In this document: in pieces, positions 34,839 to 44,154 of the stretch | How positions within the stretch are numbered: position 1 is the stretch's first letter | Layout: the number at the start of each line of letters is the position of its first letter | NCBI GenBank assembly: GCA_033060915.1 | Contig: CM065397.1 | Coordinates: forward strand, 18,289,501 to 18,353,500 | Direction of reading: 5' to 3' | DNA length: 64,000 nucleotides | From: Euryodendron excelsum | Taxonomy: Eukaryota; Streptophyta; Magnoliopsida; Ericales; Pentaphylacaceae | Made by a program: the position numbers and the translations under genes | Notes under the pieces: generated by a model | What the model saw: the letters and a program-made list of their open reading frames with translations, nothing else | Databases searched by the model: none | What the model was told of the DNA's origin: nothing

Positions 34839-36406
34839 CCATTTTAGAATTTTACAAACGGGGTTTTAGTTATCACTTTTCAAATGCATGATGCAAGTTT
34901 GGAAGAAGTTGGAAAGCATGGGAGGTTTAAAGGGGCTTGAGATAGAAAATTTGAATTGATAGAAACTTTTGAAAGGGGATTGGAGTTGAGGTAAAAGTTA
35001 TGACCGCACCATTTTAGGTTGCCTACGTATCTCATTTGGTGATAATCAAGTCATTCCTAGTTTGGGCAAGGGCCCGATGGAAAATAGGCGCATTGGGGCC
35101 TTTGGAAAGCTCGAAGACACTTTGAGGTCTTTGGAAAAATGTCTTGAGAATTTTGATTTGAAATCGAATATTAAAGTGTTTTGAAATAGAACTTTGGAAC
35201 TATTGGAATGAGATTTGAAGTGTTTTGAAATGTTTTTGGAACAACTCAAAGGAGTTTTGGACATTCTTTAAGATAACCCAAGAGAGTTTGGAAAATGTCT
35301 TGAAGTTTTGTTTGGAAACATAGGAGGTATGATTTTGAAATGTTAAAAAGGTTTTCAAAAATGGTTTTTGAAAACACCTAGGACTTTGAAATTCTAATAT
35401 GGACAACCTTGGAGATTGTTCTTGATATATCACTTTCCTTTGAAATCCCTAACCATAGAAAGAAGTAGGGACACCTTAGAGTTGTGAGCTCTTGAAAACA
35501 TTTTTAAAGATAAAGTGTAGGAGTACTTGGAAAGGTTATAGAGTCGATTTTTGAAGTCCCAAGGGAGTAGGAGGATTTGGAAAAATGGGTTATGTAAATA
35601 GTTTTAAATAAGGAGAACCTTTAAAAGGGGTCCATGAGTTGGAACATTGAAGTGTACTAACCTAGGTTGGGTTGACCTAGGGTTAAGGTGGTCCAAGATT
35701 AACTAACTAAGGTTAAGGTGACCTAGGGTTAACTAACTTAGGTTAGGTTAACCTAGGGTTGGACAACTAGAGTCAAGTTGACCTAGGGTTGGATAACTAG
35801 GGTCAAGTTAACCTAAGGTGGATTGAACTAGGGTTAACTAACCAAGGTTAGATTAACCTAAGGTTAAGTTGACCTAGGGTTAATTAACTAAGGTTGGGTT
35901 AATTCAAGGTTAGGCAACTAGGGTCAAGTTAACCTAGGGTTAAGTAACTAGGGTCAAGTTAACCTAGGATTCAATTGGAGGATGGTTTGAAAGATGGTTT
36001 TATGCATTTTTAAAAAGATTTTTAGAAAACAATTCATGTTATGTAAAGGACTTTGGTAGACAACCATTTTGAAGATCATTTCCATGAAAATTTGACTCTA
36101 GCCAAGAATATGATTTATATGGTTGGTGTTTGAAAACCATTCCAAAAGAGGTTTACTTGGGACCATTATAACCTTTATCTCGATAAGAGTATGGGTTTCA
36201 AGAATCAACACAAGGGTGACAACCTTTGGAAAACTATTTTTAATGCAAAGATAGAGAAAATGGATTCTTGAAAATCATTTTTAAGAAAAAGGTTTTGAAC
36301 CATTTTTAAAAGGAACCATTCCAACAAATTAGGGTTCCTATGGCCAATGTAAAGGGAGACCACTCAAGAGAGGGTTTCATGGGGCCATTCCAACCACTAA
36401 ACTTGA

Positions 36407-37266
36407 GAGTATAAAAACCTTAGAAATCAAAGAGTTTGCAAACCATTTGTGTGCAAGAAGGGAATCATTCTAACAATTTAAGGCTCCTATGGCTAATATA
36501 AAAGGGAGATCACTCAAGAAAGGGTTCCATGGGCCATTTCAACCACTAAACTTGAAAGAATAGAAATCTTGGAAATTAGAGAGTTTGAAGACCATTTTCA
36601 TGCAAGTTGGAATGTAATGATGCAAAAGTGAGAGTTAGGAGGTAGTGGGAGATTGTCTAAGGTATGACTTCTAAGGTCTCATCCTAAACTTCAAGGAGCC
36701 AATTATTAGAACCATTTTGAGAGGGGTATTAAACTTGAAAGTGGCATGGAAATAAGAATAATGCAAGTTTTGTAGGACATGATTATAAACATAAAAATGA
36801 AGCCAAGCACACAAGACATGATTAAGATAACAAAATGCAATGGGGTCATGGATACATACAAAGCTTTAGGCTACACCACATAAAAAAAGGGCTCCTAGGC
36901 CATACCATCCTAAAATAGGCTAATGAGAGATCCCCCTACACAGTGGCTCCCACTAGCTTTCCTTTAGGCATGAACTAAGAGCCCTCTTGGCTCAAGCATG
37001 CAAGAAAGGGGGGTTGAAGATGTGGATTAAAATAGAGAATAACCTAAGTAGGCTGGGAGGGAGAAAAGAAGAGTGGGGGAAGACAAAAATGTAAAAGAAA
37101 TATCACCTTTAGCCTTCAACACACTTTTAATCTTCTATCGATGTCTTGACTTGAACTTGGATGGCTTCAAGTAGGCTTGAGGGGCTGGAAAGAGGGGTTT
37201 AATGGTGTATAGGGTTATGTAGGTGAATTGTATGAGCTAGAGGGAGGTGGAATCTAGCCTAAGTGT
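36407..37266. other. LTR segment present in B2 but deleted from B1
   Basis: B1 jumps from CACTAAACTTGGAG straight to GAGTGAAATGTATG (near 12237), while B2 has about 860 bp between the homologous points. The breakpoints share TTG(G)AG, suggesting a deletion by short homology in B1. The segment has no ORF. Confidence 0.75.
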
Positions 37267-37366
37267 TGGAGGAGTGGAATGTATGTAGAGATTCGAGGTT
37301 TTGAAGTAGTTTCAGCAGAGCTTCGCATCAATTTTAGGTTTTGGAATACGCAAAAGGGGTTGCTGG

Positions 37367-37374
37367 TATTTATA
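37367..37374 (-). promoter_or_regulatory. Putative TATA box of LTR B2
   Basis: TATTTATA on plus, TATAAATA on the LTR sense strand, in the same context as 12336-12343. Confidence 0.6.
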
Positions 37375-39158
37375 GGCAATCTGGGAGGAGGCTAGCACAT
37401 GTGCTGCATGCGCTAGTACTGTTCCATTGCCACAATGCCACGTGGCACTCATTGTACTGGTTGAATCTCGACGGTTGATCGAAATTTGGTCGATCTGATC
37501 AAAATTTGGGTGCATATAGCATACGCTCCGTCATTGGGAGTGTTCGTTTAAACTTTGTCTTGATAATTGAGCCAACCGGAAAGGTTTTGGGGGAATCGGT
37601 TGCACCCACAATGTTCTCCTAGGGTTTCTTTTGAACTTTCATGTTTTCATAAAGTTTGAATGGTGTTTGGAAGTGTGGGATATCGTCTCGAGGAACGTGC
37701 TTAAAATAGCATATTTGCGGAGCGTCTATGATACGCTTCATGGGGTTTCAAAAGTAGTTTTTTTGTGTTGCATGATCAAGGCCTTCGGGAACCGATCTCT
37801 TCGATCGGACCATACCGATAGAAAGTACTCTGAAAATACTTCTGAGAATTCCCTGATTTATGCATTTCTCAAGTTGTTTGATGGTGCGTTGCAATAAGGG
37901 AATTGGGAGAAAGGTCAATCCAGGTGGAGCGTGTGCGAGACGCTCCAGGGGTTGCTGAAAGTTACAGTTTTCGAGCTATACGATGAAGGGCTTCGGGGAG
38001 CGATCTATCCGATCGAGCCATATCAATGGAAATAGCTATGGATGAACTTTTGCCAATTCCCTGGTTTACGTATTTCTCAAGTCGTTTGACGATGCATTAT
38101 AATCAGGGAGTCGGGAGAAACGGGAATTTAGGCAGAGCGTCTGTGAGATGCTCCAGGGAACTTTTATCGAGTCGTGGGTGTTTAGTGTCGTGAGGTCTTC
38201 CTTAGGTTAAACAGGAGTGTACGATGAGATCCGCCGTTCAGTAACCTAGGACTGGTGTTGTCTTGGGGCGCGTTCGGGTCGTCAAGGGCAAAATGGTCAT
38301 TTTGGCTGGTTTTGGCTGAAAATGGTCAGGAATAGATTGGAATGTCATGTTAAGCATGCCAGGCCATTCAAGGCTGTTTTCAAGAGAGTCTTTTACCACT
38401 CGGTGGGGTTTGTGCAATGTTAGGAATGTTGGGGTTTTCAGGGGCAAAACGGTCATTTTGACTAGAGTTAGCCGAAATGAGACCGGAATTGGACTAGATA
38501 GGCGTGGAGTACGCCTAACGGTCTAGTAACATTTTGGAAGGGTGGACTTATCATTTTGAGGGATTTTGAACTTTTTCAAAACGTGCCTAGAGGCACAAGG
38601 GGTAGGTTTGGTCATTTTTCACCGAGTCGGGCTAACAGGCGCTAGTGTTGACCTAGGTGTTGGTTCCCGAGACCATCCGGTCTCGAAAAACTACCTGTGC
38701 GGTGTTGGTCCCTGAGACCGCCCGATCTCAAAGAGCTACCTGTAGAATGGTGTTGGTTCTTGAGATTACTTGGTCTCAGAAAGCTACCTGTGAGGGTGGT
38801 GTTAGTCTCCAAAAATGCTCGACCTCGGAGAGCTACCGAATAACGACATTCCACATTGGAGGGCTAGTAGGCGCCATAAGTGAACCATCTGGAATTTGAT
38901 AGGGTGTTGGTCCCAGAGATCGCCCAATCTCGAGAAGCTACCCTGATGGCATTGGTTTTTTACACTGCCCAGTCCCGAAAAGCTACCCGAAATGATGTTT
39001 ATGGCTTCATTGGGCTTTGTGTGCCCAAGAAGTGGCTAGTTGACTGGATTGGAGTTTGAAAGGCTCGTCTTAAGCTTGCATGTATTGTGATGTTTGAAAA
39101 CTAGAACTGGTCAAGCTAGAGATTGTCGAGTGGGCAAAAACGGGGTGCTTACAAGGTG

Positions 39159-40190
39159 AAAGAGTTGAGAGGTGAGTTGGATAAAATCAACACCAAGCTA
39201 AACTTGCTAATGCGGGTAGTCGATAACTCGGCCCCTCACATCTCAATCTTTGACACAGCAAAGGTACGCGTTCCAGAACCCCGTGCTTACGGTGGAGCAC
39301 AGGATGCCAAAGAGTTGGAGAACTATCTCTTTGACATGGATCAATATTTCAAGGCCGTCAAGGCCAACTCGGAAAAGACCAAGGTCACCATGGCTACAAT
39401 GTATTTGAGCAGCGATGCTAAACTATGGTGGTGCACAAAGCATGAAGCAATCTTGTAGGGCTGCTACACCATCGACACATGGGAAGATTTAAAAAGGGAA
39501 TTGAAAGCCCAATTCTTCCCCGAGAACGTCGAGTACATAGCTCAGCGCAAGCTTAGAGATTTGAAACACACGAGCACTGTGAGAGAATATGTTAAACAAT
39601 TCTCCGGGCTAATGTTGAACATCCGGGACATGTCGGAGAAGGATAAAATGTTCTATTTCTTGGAAGGGCTAAAGCCTTGGGCACATGCTGAGCTCCAAAG
39701 GCAACGAGTGCAGGACTTGGCATCCGTCCAGGCCGCGATTGAGCGCTTAACTGACTACACCTCCGAAACTTCGTCCTCCTCCTAGAGCAAGAAAAAGGAT
39801 TCATCGAGTGGGTCAGGTGAAGGCGATGGAAAGTTTGTCAAGGCCAACAAAAGACAAAGTGGGGGAGGCGACAAGGGATCTTCTTCCTCCAAGTTCCAAC
39901 CAAAGTCCCGAGCGCCCATCACGGCAGGAGACAAGCCCAAATTCATAAAATGTTTCTTATGTACCAGTCCCCATAGGGTGTTGAAGTGCCCCCATAGACA
40001 AGCATTAAATGCCTTACAAGCTTCTTTGTTTAGTGGTGATGCGCACGAACAGGACGAAAAAGAAGAAGCTGAAGGAGCCCCGTGGATGGGTGCTATGCGC
40101 TTGCTTAATGCCTTGAAGAAGCAAGCCGGAACAAAGAAGGCCTCGCCCAAAGGCCTAATGTTCATGGATATTCGCATCAATGGTAAGTAG
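39159..40190 (+). pseudogene. gag: gag of element C, C-terminal part
   Basis: Gag resumes in phase after the B insertion, with stops at 39456 and 39783 and one at 40188. It shows the retrotransposon gag domain (KLWWCTKHEAI, TWEDLKRELKAQFFPENVEY, LRDLKHTSTVREYVKQF, FYFLEGLKPWAHAELQR), a Ser/Gly/Lys-rich linker, and a zinc knuckle CFLCTSPHRVLKC of the CX2CX3HX4C kind known from plant chromoviruses. The stop at 39456 sits where a Gln codon is expected. Gag packages the RNA and forms the particle; here it cannot be made intact. Confidence 0.9.
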
Positions 40191-40690
40191 ACTAGGACCA
40201 TAATTGACACCGGTGCCACTCACAACTTCATGTCGGACACGGAAGCAGCACTCTTGGGCATAAAGCTAGACAAGGACTCAAGCAAGATGAAAGCTATGAA
40301 CTCGGCAGCTTGGCCTATCCAAGGAGTAGCCAAATTGGTGCCAGTAAAGTTACAGAATTGGGAAAGGCATGCCAACTTCATCCTTGTTCCTATGGATGAT
40401 TTCCAAGTGATTTTGGGCATGGAGTTTCTGCGGGACACCATGACCATTACAATACCGTTTGCTAGCTCATTATGCTTGATGGGGAAGGACCCCTGCCTTG
40501 TTCCCACCGTGGCTCAATCCTCCAAATACAAGTTTCTCTCGACGATGCAACTTAAGAAAGGGGTGAAGCACGATGAACCAACATTTGTGATAGCTTTGTT
40601 AGTGAATAAGGAAATGGAACAAGGACCTATGCCGGCAGCTATCAAAAGGGTTCTATGCGAATTTTTGGATATGATGCCAAAAGAACTGCC
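40191..40690 (+). pseudogene. PR: Aspartic protease of element C
   Basis: Same frame as gag. The active site [10 protein letters not shown] is at about 40200-40229 and the C-terminal [10 protein letters not shown], typical of retropepsins (LGMDFL), at about 40400-40429. The TAG at 40188-40190 just upstream breaks the polyprotein. Protease would cut Gag-Pol. Confidence 0.88.
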
Positions 40691-41540
40691 CAAAGCACTA
40701 CCTCCACGGCGCCTGGTGGATCATGAAATAGAGTTGTTACCAGAAGTGAAGCCTTCTACTCATGGGCCGTATAGAATGGCTCCTCCTGAGCTCGCGGAGC
40801 TAAGGAAAAAATTTGACGAGTTGATTGAAGCAGGCTTCATTCGCCCCTCGAAAGCACCATTTAGAGCTCCTGTGCTGTTCCAAAAGAAGCACGACGGGAG
40901 TTTGTGGCTGTGTGTAGACTATCGGGCTCTCAATAATGTGACAATGAAGAACAAGTATCCATCCCACTGTTCGCAAATCTCTTTGATCAATTGTGCAATG
41001 CCAAGTTCTTTTCGAAGCTCGATTTGCGATCAAGTTATTATTAAGTGCGCATAGCGTATGGGGATGAACGGAAGACCACTTGTGTGACTCGGTATGGAGC
41101 ATTTAAGTTCTTGGTGATGCCTTTTGGCTTAACTAACGCCCCAGCCACATTTTGCATGTTGATGAACCAGGTGTTTCGTGACTACCTGGACAAATTTGTG
41201 GTGGTCTATCTAGATGACATAGTGGTGTACAGCTCTAGCCTTGAAGAGCATGTGGAGTACTTAAGGATGGTGTTCAGGAAACTACGAGAGAATCACCTCT
41301 ATGTCAAGTAAGAGAAGTGCTCTTTTACACAGGAGTGTATAAAGTTTCTTGGGCACATCATCGAGCAAGGTCATATTTGAATGGACATGGACAAAGTGAA
41401 GGCAATTCAAGAATGGAAGGCCCCAACTAATGTGTCTGAGCTACTCTCTTTCTTAAGGCTAGCCAACTACTACCAGTGGTTTGTTAAAAGGTATTCAAGA
41501 AGGGCTGCCCCTTTGACTGACTTGTTCAAGAAAAGCCTTT
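40691..41540 (+). pseudogene. RT: Reverse transcriptase of element C
   Basis: The frame opens with [18 protein letters not shown], then [37 protein letters not shown] and VDYRALNN. A one-base loss near 40963 shifts the frame, and it reads on in the new frame as KFFSKLDL with a TAA at 41042. Catalytic YLDDIVVYSS (about 41207-41236) and MPFGLTNAPATF are intact. Further stops are TAA 41309 and TGA 41378. A small deletion near 41535 removes sequence before RNase H. The missing residues at stops are mostly Gln or Arg. Confidence 0.93.
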
Positions 41541-42104
41541 ACTAACTTGAAGGAGGCTGTGATGAGTGATCTAGTCCTGGCCTTACCAGTTGTGTCAAAG
41601 CCTTTTGAAGTGCAAACTGATGCTTCAGATTTTGCCCTTGGTGGAGTGCTACTTCAAGAGGGCCATCTAGTGGCTTACGAAAGTCGTAAGCTGAGCGTCA
41701 CCGAGAAGAGATACACTGCCCAAAAGAAGGAGCTTCTTGCAATGGTGCATTGCCTTCGGGTGTGGAGGCACTACTTGCTGGGTTCCAAATTTGTGGTGAA
41801 GACTGACAACGTGGCCGTTAGCCACTTCTTTACTCTGCCCAAATTGACCCCAAAACAAGCTCGATGGCAGGAGCATCTTACTGAGTTTGAATTCAATCTA
41901 AAGTTTAAAGTGGGCTGCACCAATCAGGTGGCAAACGCACTAAGTCGCAAGGCTAAGCTTGCTACTATCAAGCTAGTGGCAAACCTCACGGCTAGTAAGG
42001 TCACCACAAGCATGCGGGACCAAATCAAGGTGAACTTGCTAAAAGATCCTATGGCCCAAACCATTATGCAGCCAGCCAAAGAAAGGAAGACACACCATTT
42101 TTAG
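41541..42104 (+). pseudogene. RH: RNase H domain of element C
   Basis: Open to the TAG at 42102. Motifs in order are FEVQTDASDFALGGVL (first Asp), KRYTAQKKELLAMV (Glu), FVVKTDN (Asp), LTPKQARWQEHLTEF and NQVANALSR. The last normally reads VADALSR; here the Asp is replaced by Asn, a single G-to-A change, hitting a conserved catalytic position. It degrades RNA in the RNA-DNA hybrid. Confidence 0.92.
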
Positions 42105-43270
42105 GTTGAGGATGACTTGCTCATGACAAAAGGCAACCAGGTTTATGTACCCAAAGTTGGTGACCTACGGAGGGCACTCTTACGGGAGTGCCATGACACA
42201 CTGTGGGCTGGCCACCCAGGGTGGCAACGAACAATGGCACTATTGAAAAAGGGCTACTATTGGCCCCATATGAAAGACGATATAATGGATTGTATGAAGA
42301 CTTGTCTCACTTGCCAGCAAGACAAGACGAAGCTAGCCAAGGCAGCTAGGTTATTGGAACCTCTTCCCACTCGTAGGAGGCCTTAGGAAAGTGTTTCACT
42401 TGATTTCATTAGCAACTTGCCGAAGGTTAGAGCTCTGAGCTTTATTTTGGTGATCGTGGACAGGTTCTCCAAGTATGCCACATTCATCCCAGCACCAAAG
42501 TATTGCCCGACAAAGGAGATAGCTTGTCTATTTTTCAAACACATTGTCAAGTATTGGGGCGTTCCAAAGCATTATCAGTGATCGGGATTCCAGATTCACA
42601 GGGACTTTCTGGTCAGAACTCTTTAAGCTTCTCGGTTCACAACTCGCCATATCATGTAGCTATCATCCACAAACTGATGGTCAGACGAAACGCTTCAATG
42701 GGTTACTTGAAGAGTATTTGTGCCATTTTGTTAATGTCAACCAAAGAAATTGGGTGTAATTACTTGATGTAGCTCAATTTTATTTCAATTCTCGTAAGAG
42801 TTCTTCCACTAATAAGAGCCCTTTTGAGATTGTTATAGGTCAGCAGCCACTGATGGCCCACACAGTGGCCGAGCGTTATACTGGAAAGTCTCCGAGAGCC
42901 TACAACTTCACCAAAGAATAGAAGCAGGGGAATGAAGTAGCAAGAGCTTACTTAAAGAAGGCTTCCAAGAGAATGAAGAAGTGGGCAGATCAGGGAAGAA
43001 GGCCGCTCGAGTTCCAAGTTGGAGACCTAGTGCTAGTGAAGCTGATGCCTGAATAACTCAGATTCCGTCGCAACCGCGACAGACGCCTAGTGCGAAAGTA
43101 CGAGGGACTTGTTCCGATTGTAGCTAAGATTGGGAAAGCATCTTACAAGGTCAAGCCTCTAGCCTGGATGAAAGTACACCCAGTATTCCATGTGAGTTAT
43201 CTCAAGCCTTACCATGCAAATTAGGAAGATTTAACTCGTAACATCTCCACAAGAGCAGCCATCAATGCCA
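42105..43270 (+). pseudogene. int: Integrase of element C
   Basis: The HHCC zinc finger is at about 42180-42330 (CHDTLWAGHPGWQRT and CMKTCLTCQQDK). A TAG at 42384 replaces a Trp before the core. DDE core: VSLDF (first Asp), ISDRDSRF (second Asp), FNGLLEEYL (Glu). A two-base loss near 42570 moves the frame. Stops follow at 42757, 42919, 43054 and 43222. The GPY/F-like C-terminal part (VGDLVLVKL, KYEGLVPIVAKIGKASYKVK, HPVFHVSYLKPY) is clear. Every core residue is visible but the frame is broken, so the product is inactive. Confidence 0.93.
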
Positions 43271-43470
43271 AGCCACCAACGCCAAAACAAGTTGAAGAAA
43301 TTCTTGCTGACAAAGTGGTCAAGGCAAGACGCCTACGCCTAGAGTACTTAGTGAAGTGGAAGGATCTTGGAGACTAGGAGATCAGCTGGGAGAAGATGGA
43401 AGACTTGCAACCGTTCGTGAACAAGCTCGAGGAGTACCTTCCTTCAAAGTCTATAAGGACGTCGACCGCA
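43271..43470 (+). pseudogene. Integrase-linked chromodomain of element C
   Basis: After PPTPKQVEEIL the sequence has ARRLRLEYLVKWKDLGD, a TAG (43375, expected Trp), then EISWEKMEDLQPFVNKLEEY. This is the chromodomain fold of chromovirus integrases, which directs insertion to chromatin marks. It defines C as a chromovirus. Confidence 0.9.
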
Positions 43471-43472
43471 TA

Positions 43473-43484
43473 AGTGGGGGAGAG
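43473..43484 (+). other. Polypurine tract of element C
   Basis: AGTGGGGGAGAG immediately before the 3' LTR start TGTCATGAGC. Confidence 0.9.
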
Positions 43485-44154
43485 TGTCATGAGCTGCACT
43501 TCAAGGCTGGGCCCATGCCCTCATTTTTCAGTCTCGTGCCAACTCTATCATGTATGTACATATTGTATAGAGTCTAGAGATGTAGATTTGGTGTCGGATG
43601 CACGCGTAGATTTTCCCTTGTCAAGGTATGCAGCATTCAAGTTTGTCGTGTCTTAGCCCAATCGAAGAGAGGTGTTGTAATTTTTTCAAAGGGCTAGAAA
43701 ATTAGTTTGGGGTCATGTATATTTGTATACGAAAGGGTTTTGTCAAATTCCTTGTATATATTTTTGTAGACCCATTATGACTCCTCAAAAGGGGGTCACG
43801 TTTACTTGTACAGTTTTGAAATGGCTCAACAACCATATATAAGGGAGGATAGTAAGGTGAGTCCAAGTCCCTAGCTTGTTGGTTGTTGGCTAACTAAACT
43901 CCCTACCTAATTGTAGTCTGGAATTGCTTTGTACATGTAATAAAAGTGATCTTATTGTTAGAAATTGTGTGCCATTTGCCTCGGTTATTGCTTTAAATGT
44001 TCTTGGCTTATTGCTTCCAATTTGCTCACTTGTGCACCTTTGGGGTGTGTGTGTTGGCTTTAATTTGCGAGGTGCCCCTTTGTCTGACTTGTCTGGTGTC
44101 GCCTAAGACAAGTGCCACACAATCTTGCTCACTTAAAAGTGTCGGTCCGTGACA
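43485..44154 (+). repeat. 3' LTR of element C
   Basis: 670 bp, TGTCATGAGC...CCGTGACA, paired with 9355-10023. TATATAAG at 43836-43843 and AATAAA at 43939-43944 are the likely promoter and polyadenylation signals. Confidence 0.92.

Larger units (their letters stand above)
29130..39153 (-). repeat. 5' LTR of element B (B2), split by solo LTR A2
   Basis: On the plus strand it begins TGTCGTGCCC and ends CGGGGTGCTTACA. Without A2 and its duplication it is about 4.8 kb. The pre-insertion site is preserved in B1 (CATAATATCCACATTAGAAT near 10700), which proves that 29615-29619 and 34834-34838 are the A2 duplication. It keeps about 860 bp absent from B1, a ~160 bp tandem duplication at about 36315-36600, the CCTAGGG array (35650-35970) and the ~40 bp unit array (38640-38990). 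TATA at 37367-37374. Confidence 0.9.
10263..39158 (-). mobile_element. Tat/Ogre-like Ty3/gypsy element B, with TSD AGGTG
   Basis: Element B occupies 10268-39153 and is flanked by AGGTG at 10263-10267 and 39154-39158. It reads on the minus strand: 5' LTR 29130-39153 (split by A2), PBS 29110-29127, gag/linker, protease and RT from 27673 down to 25032, integrase tail 20176-19596, a plus-strand (antisense) ORF 16345-18227, PPT 14136-14148, 3' LTR 10268-14131. LTR ends are TGTAAGCACCC...GCACGACA-like. RT and PR motifs and the antisense ORF fit the Tat lineage (Ogre/Retand-like). RNase H and most of integrase are missing, replaced by truncated LTR A3. Confidence 0.9.
9355..44154 (+). mobile_element. 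Chromovirus-type Ty3/gypsy element C, interrupted by element B
   Basis: This is an LTR retrotransposon with 5' LTR 9355-10023, PBS 10026-10037, gag start 10067, PPT 43473-43484 and 3' LTR 43485-44154. Element B (10268-39153) sits inside gag with an AGGTG duplication. Without B the element is about 5.9 kb. Domain order after B is gag with zinc knuckle, protease, RT, RNase H, integrase, chromodomain, as in chromoviruses. The flanking 5-mers are CTACA (9350-9354) and CTATG (44155-44159), agreeing at only 3 of 5, so the TSD has decayed or an end has changed. In-frame stops and frameshifts show it is dead. Within chromoviruses I cannot assign the clade. Confidence 0.9.

Noticed and set aside
40691..43470. 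Endogenous pararetrovirus
   Set aside because: LTRs, PBS, PPT, integrase and chromodomain identify a Ty3/gypsy chromovirus; no movement protein or coat features were seen.
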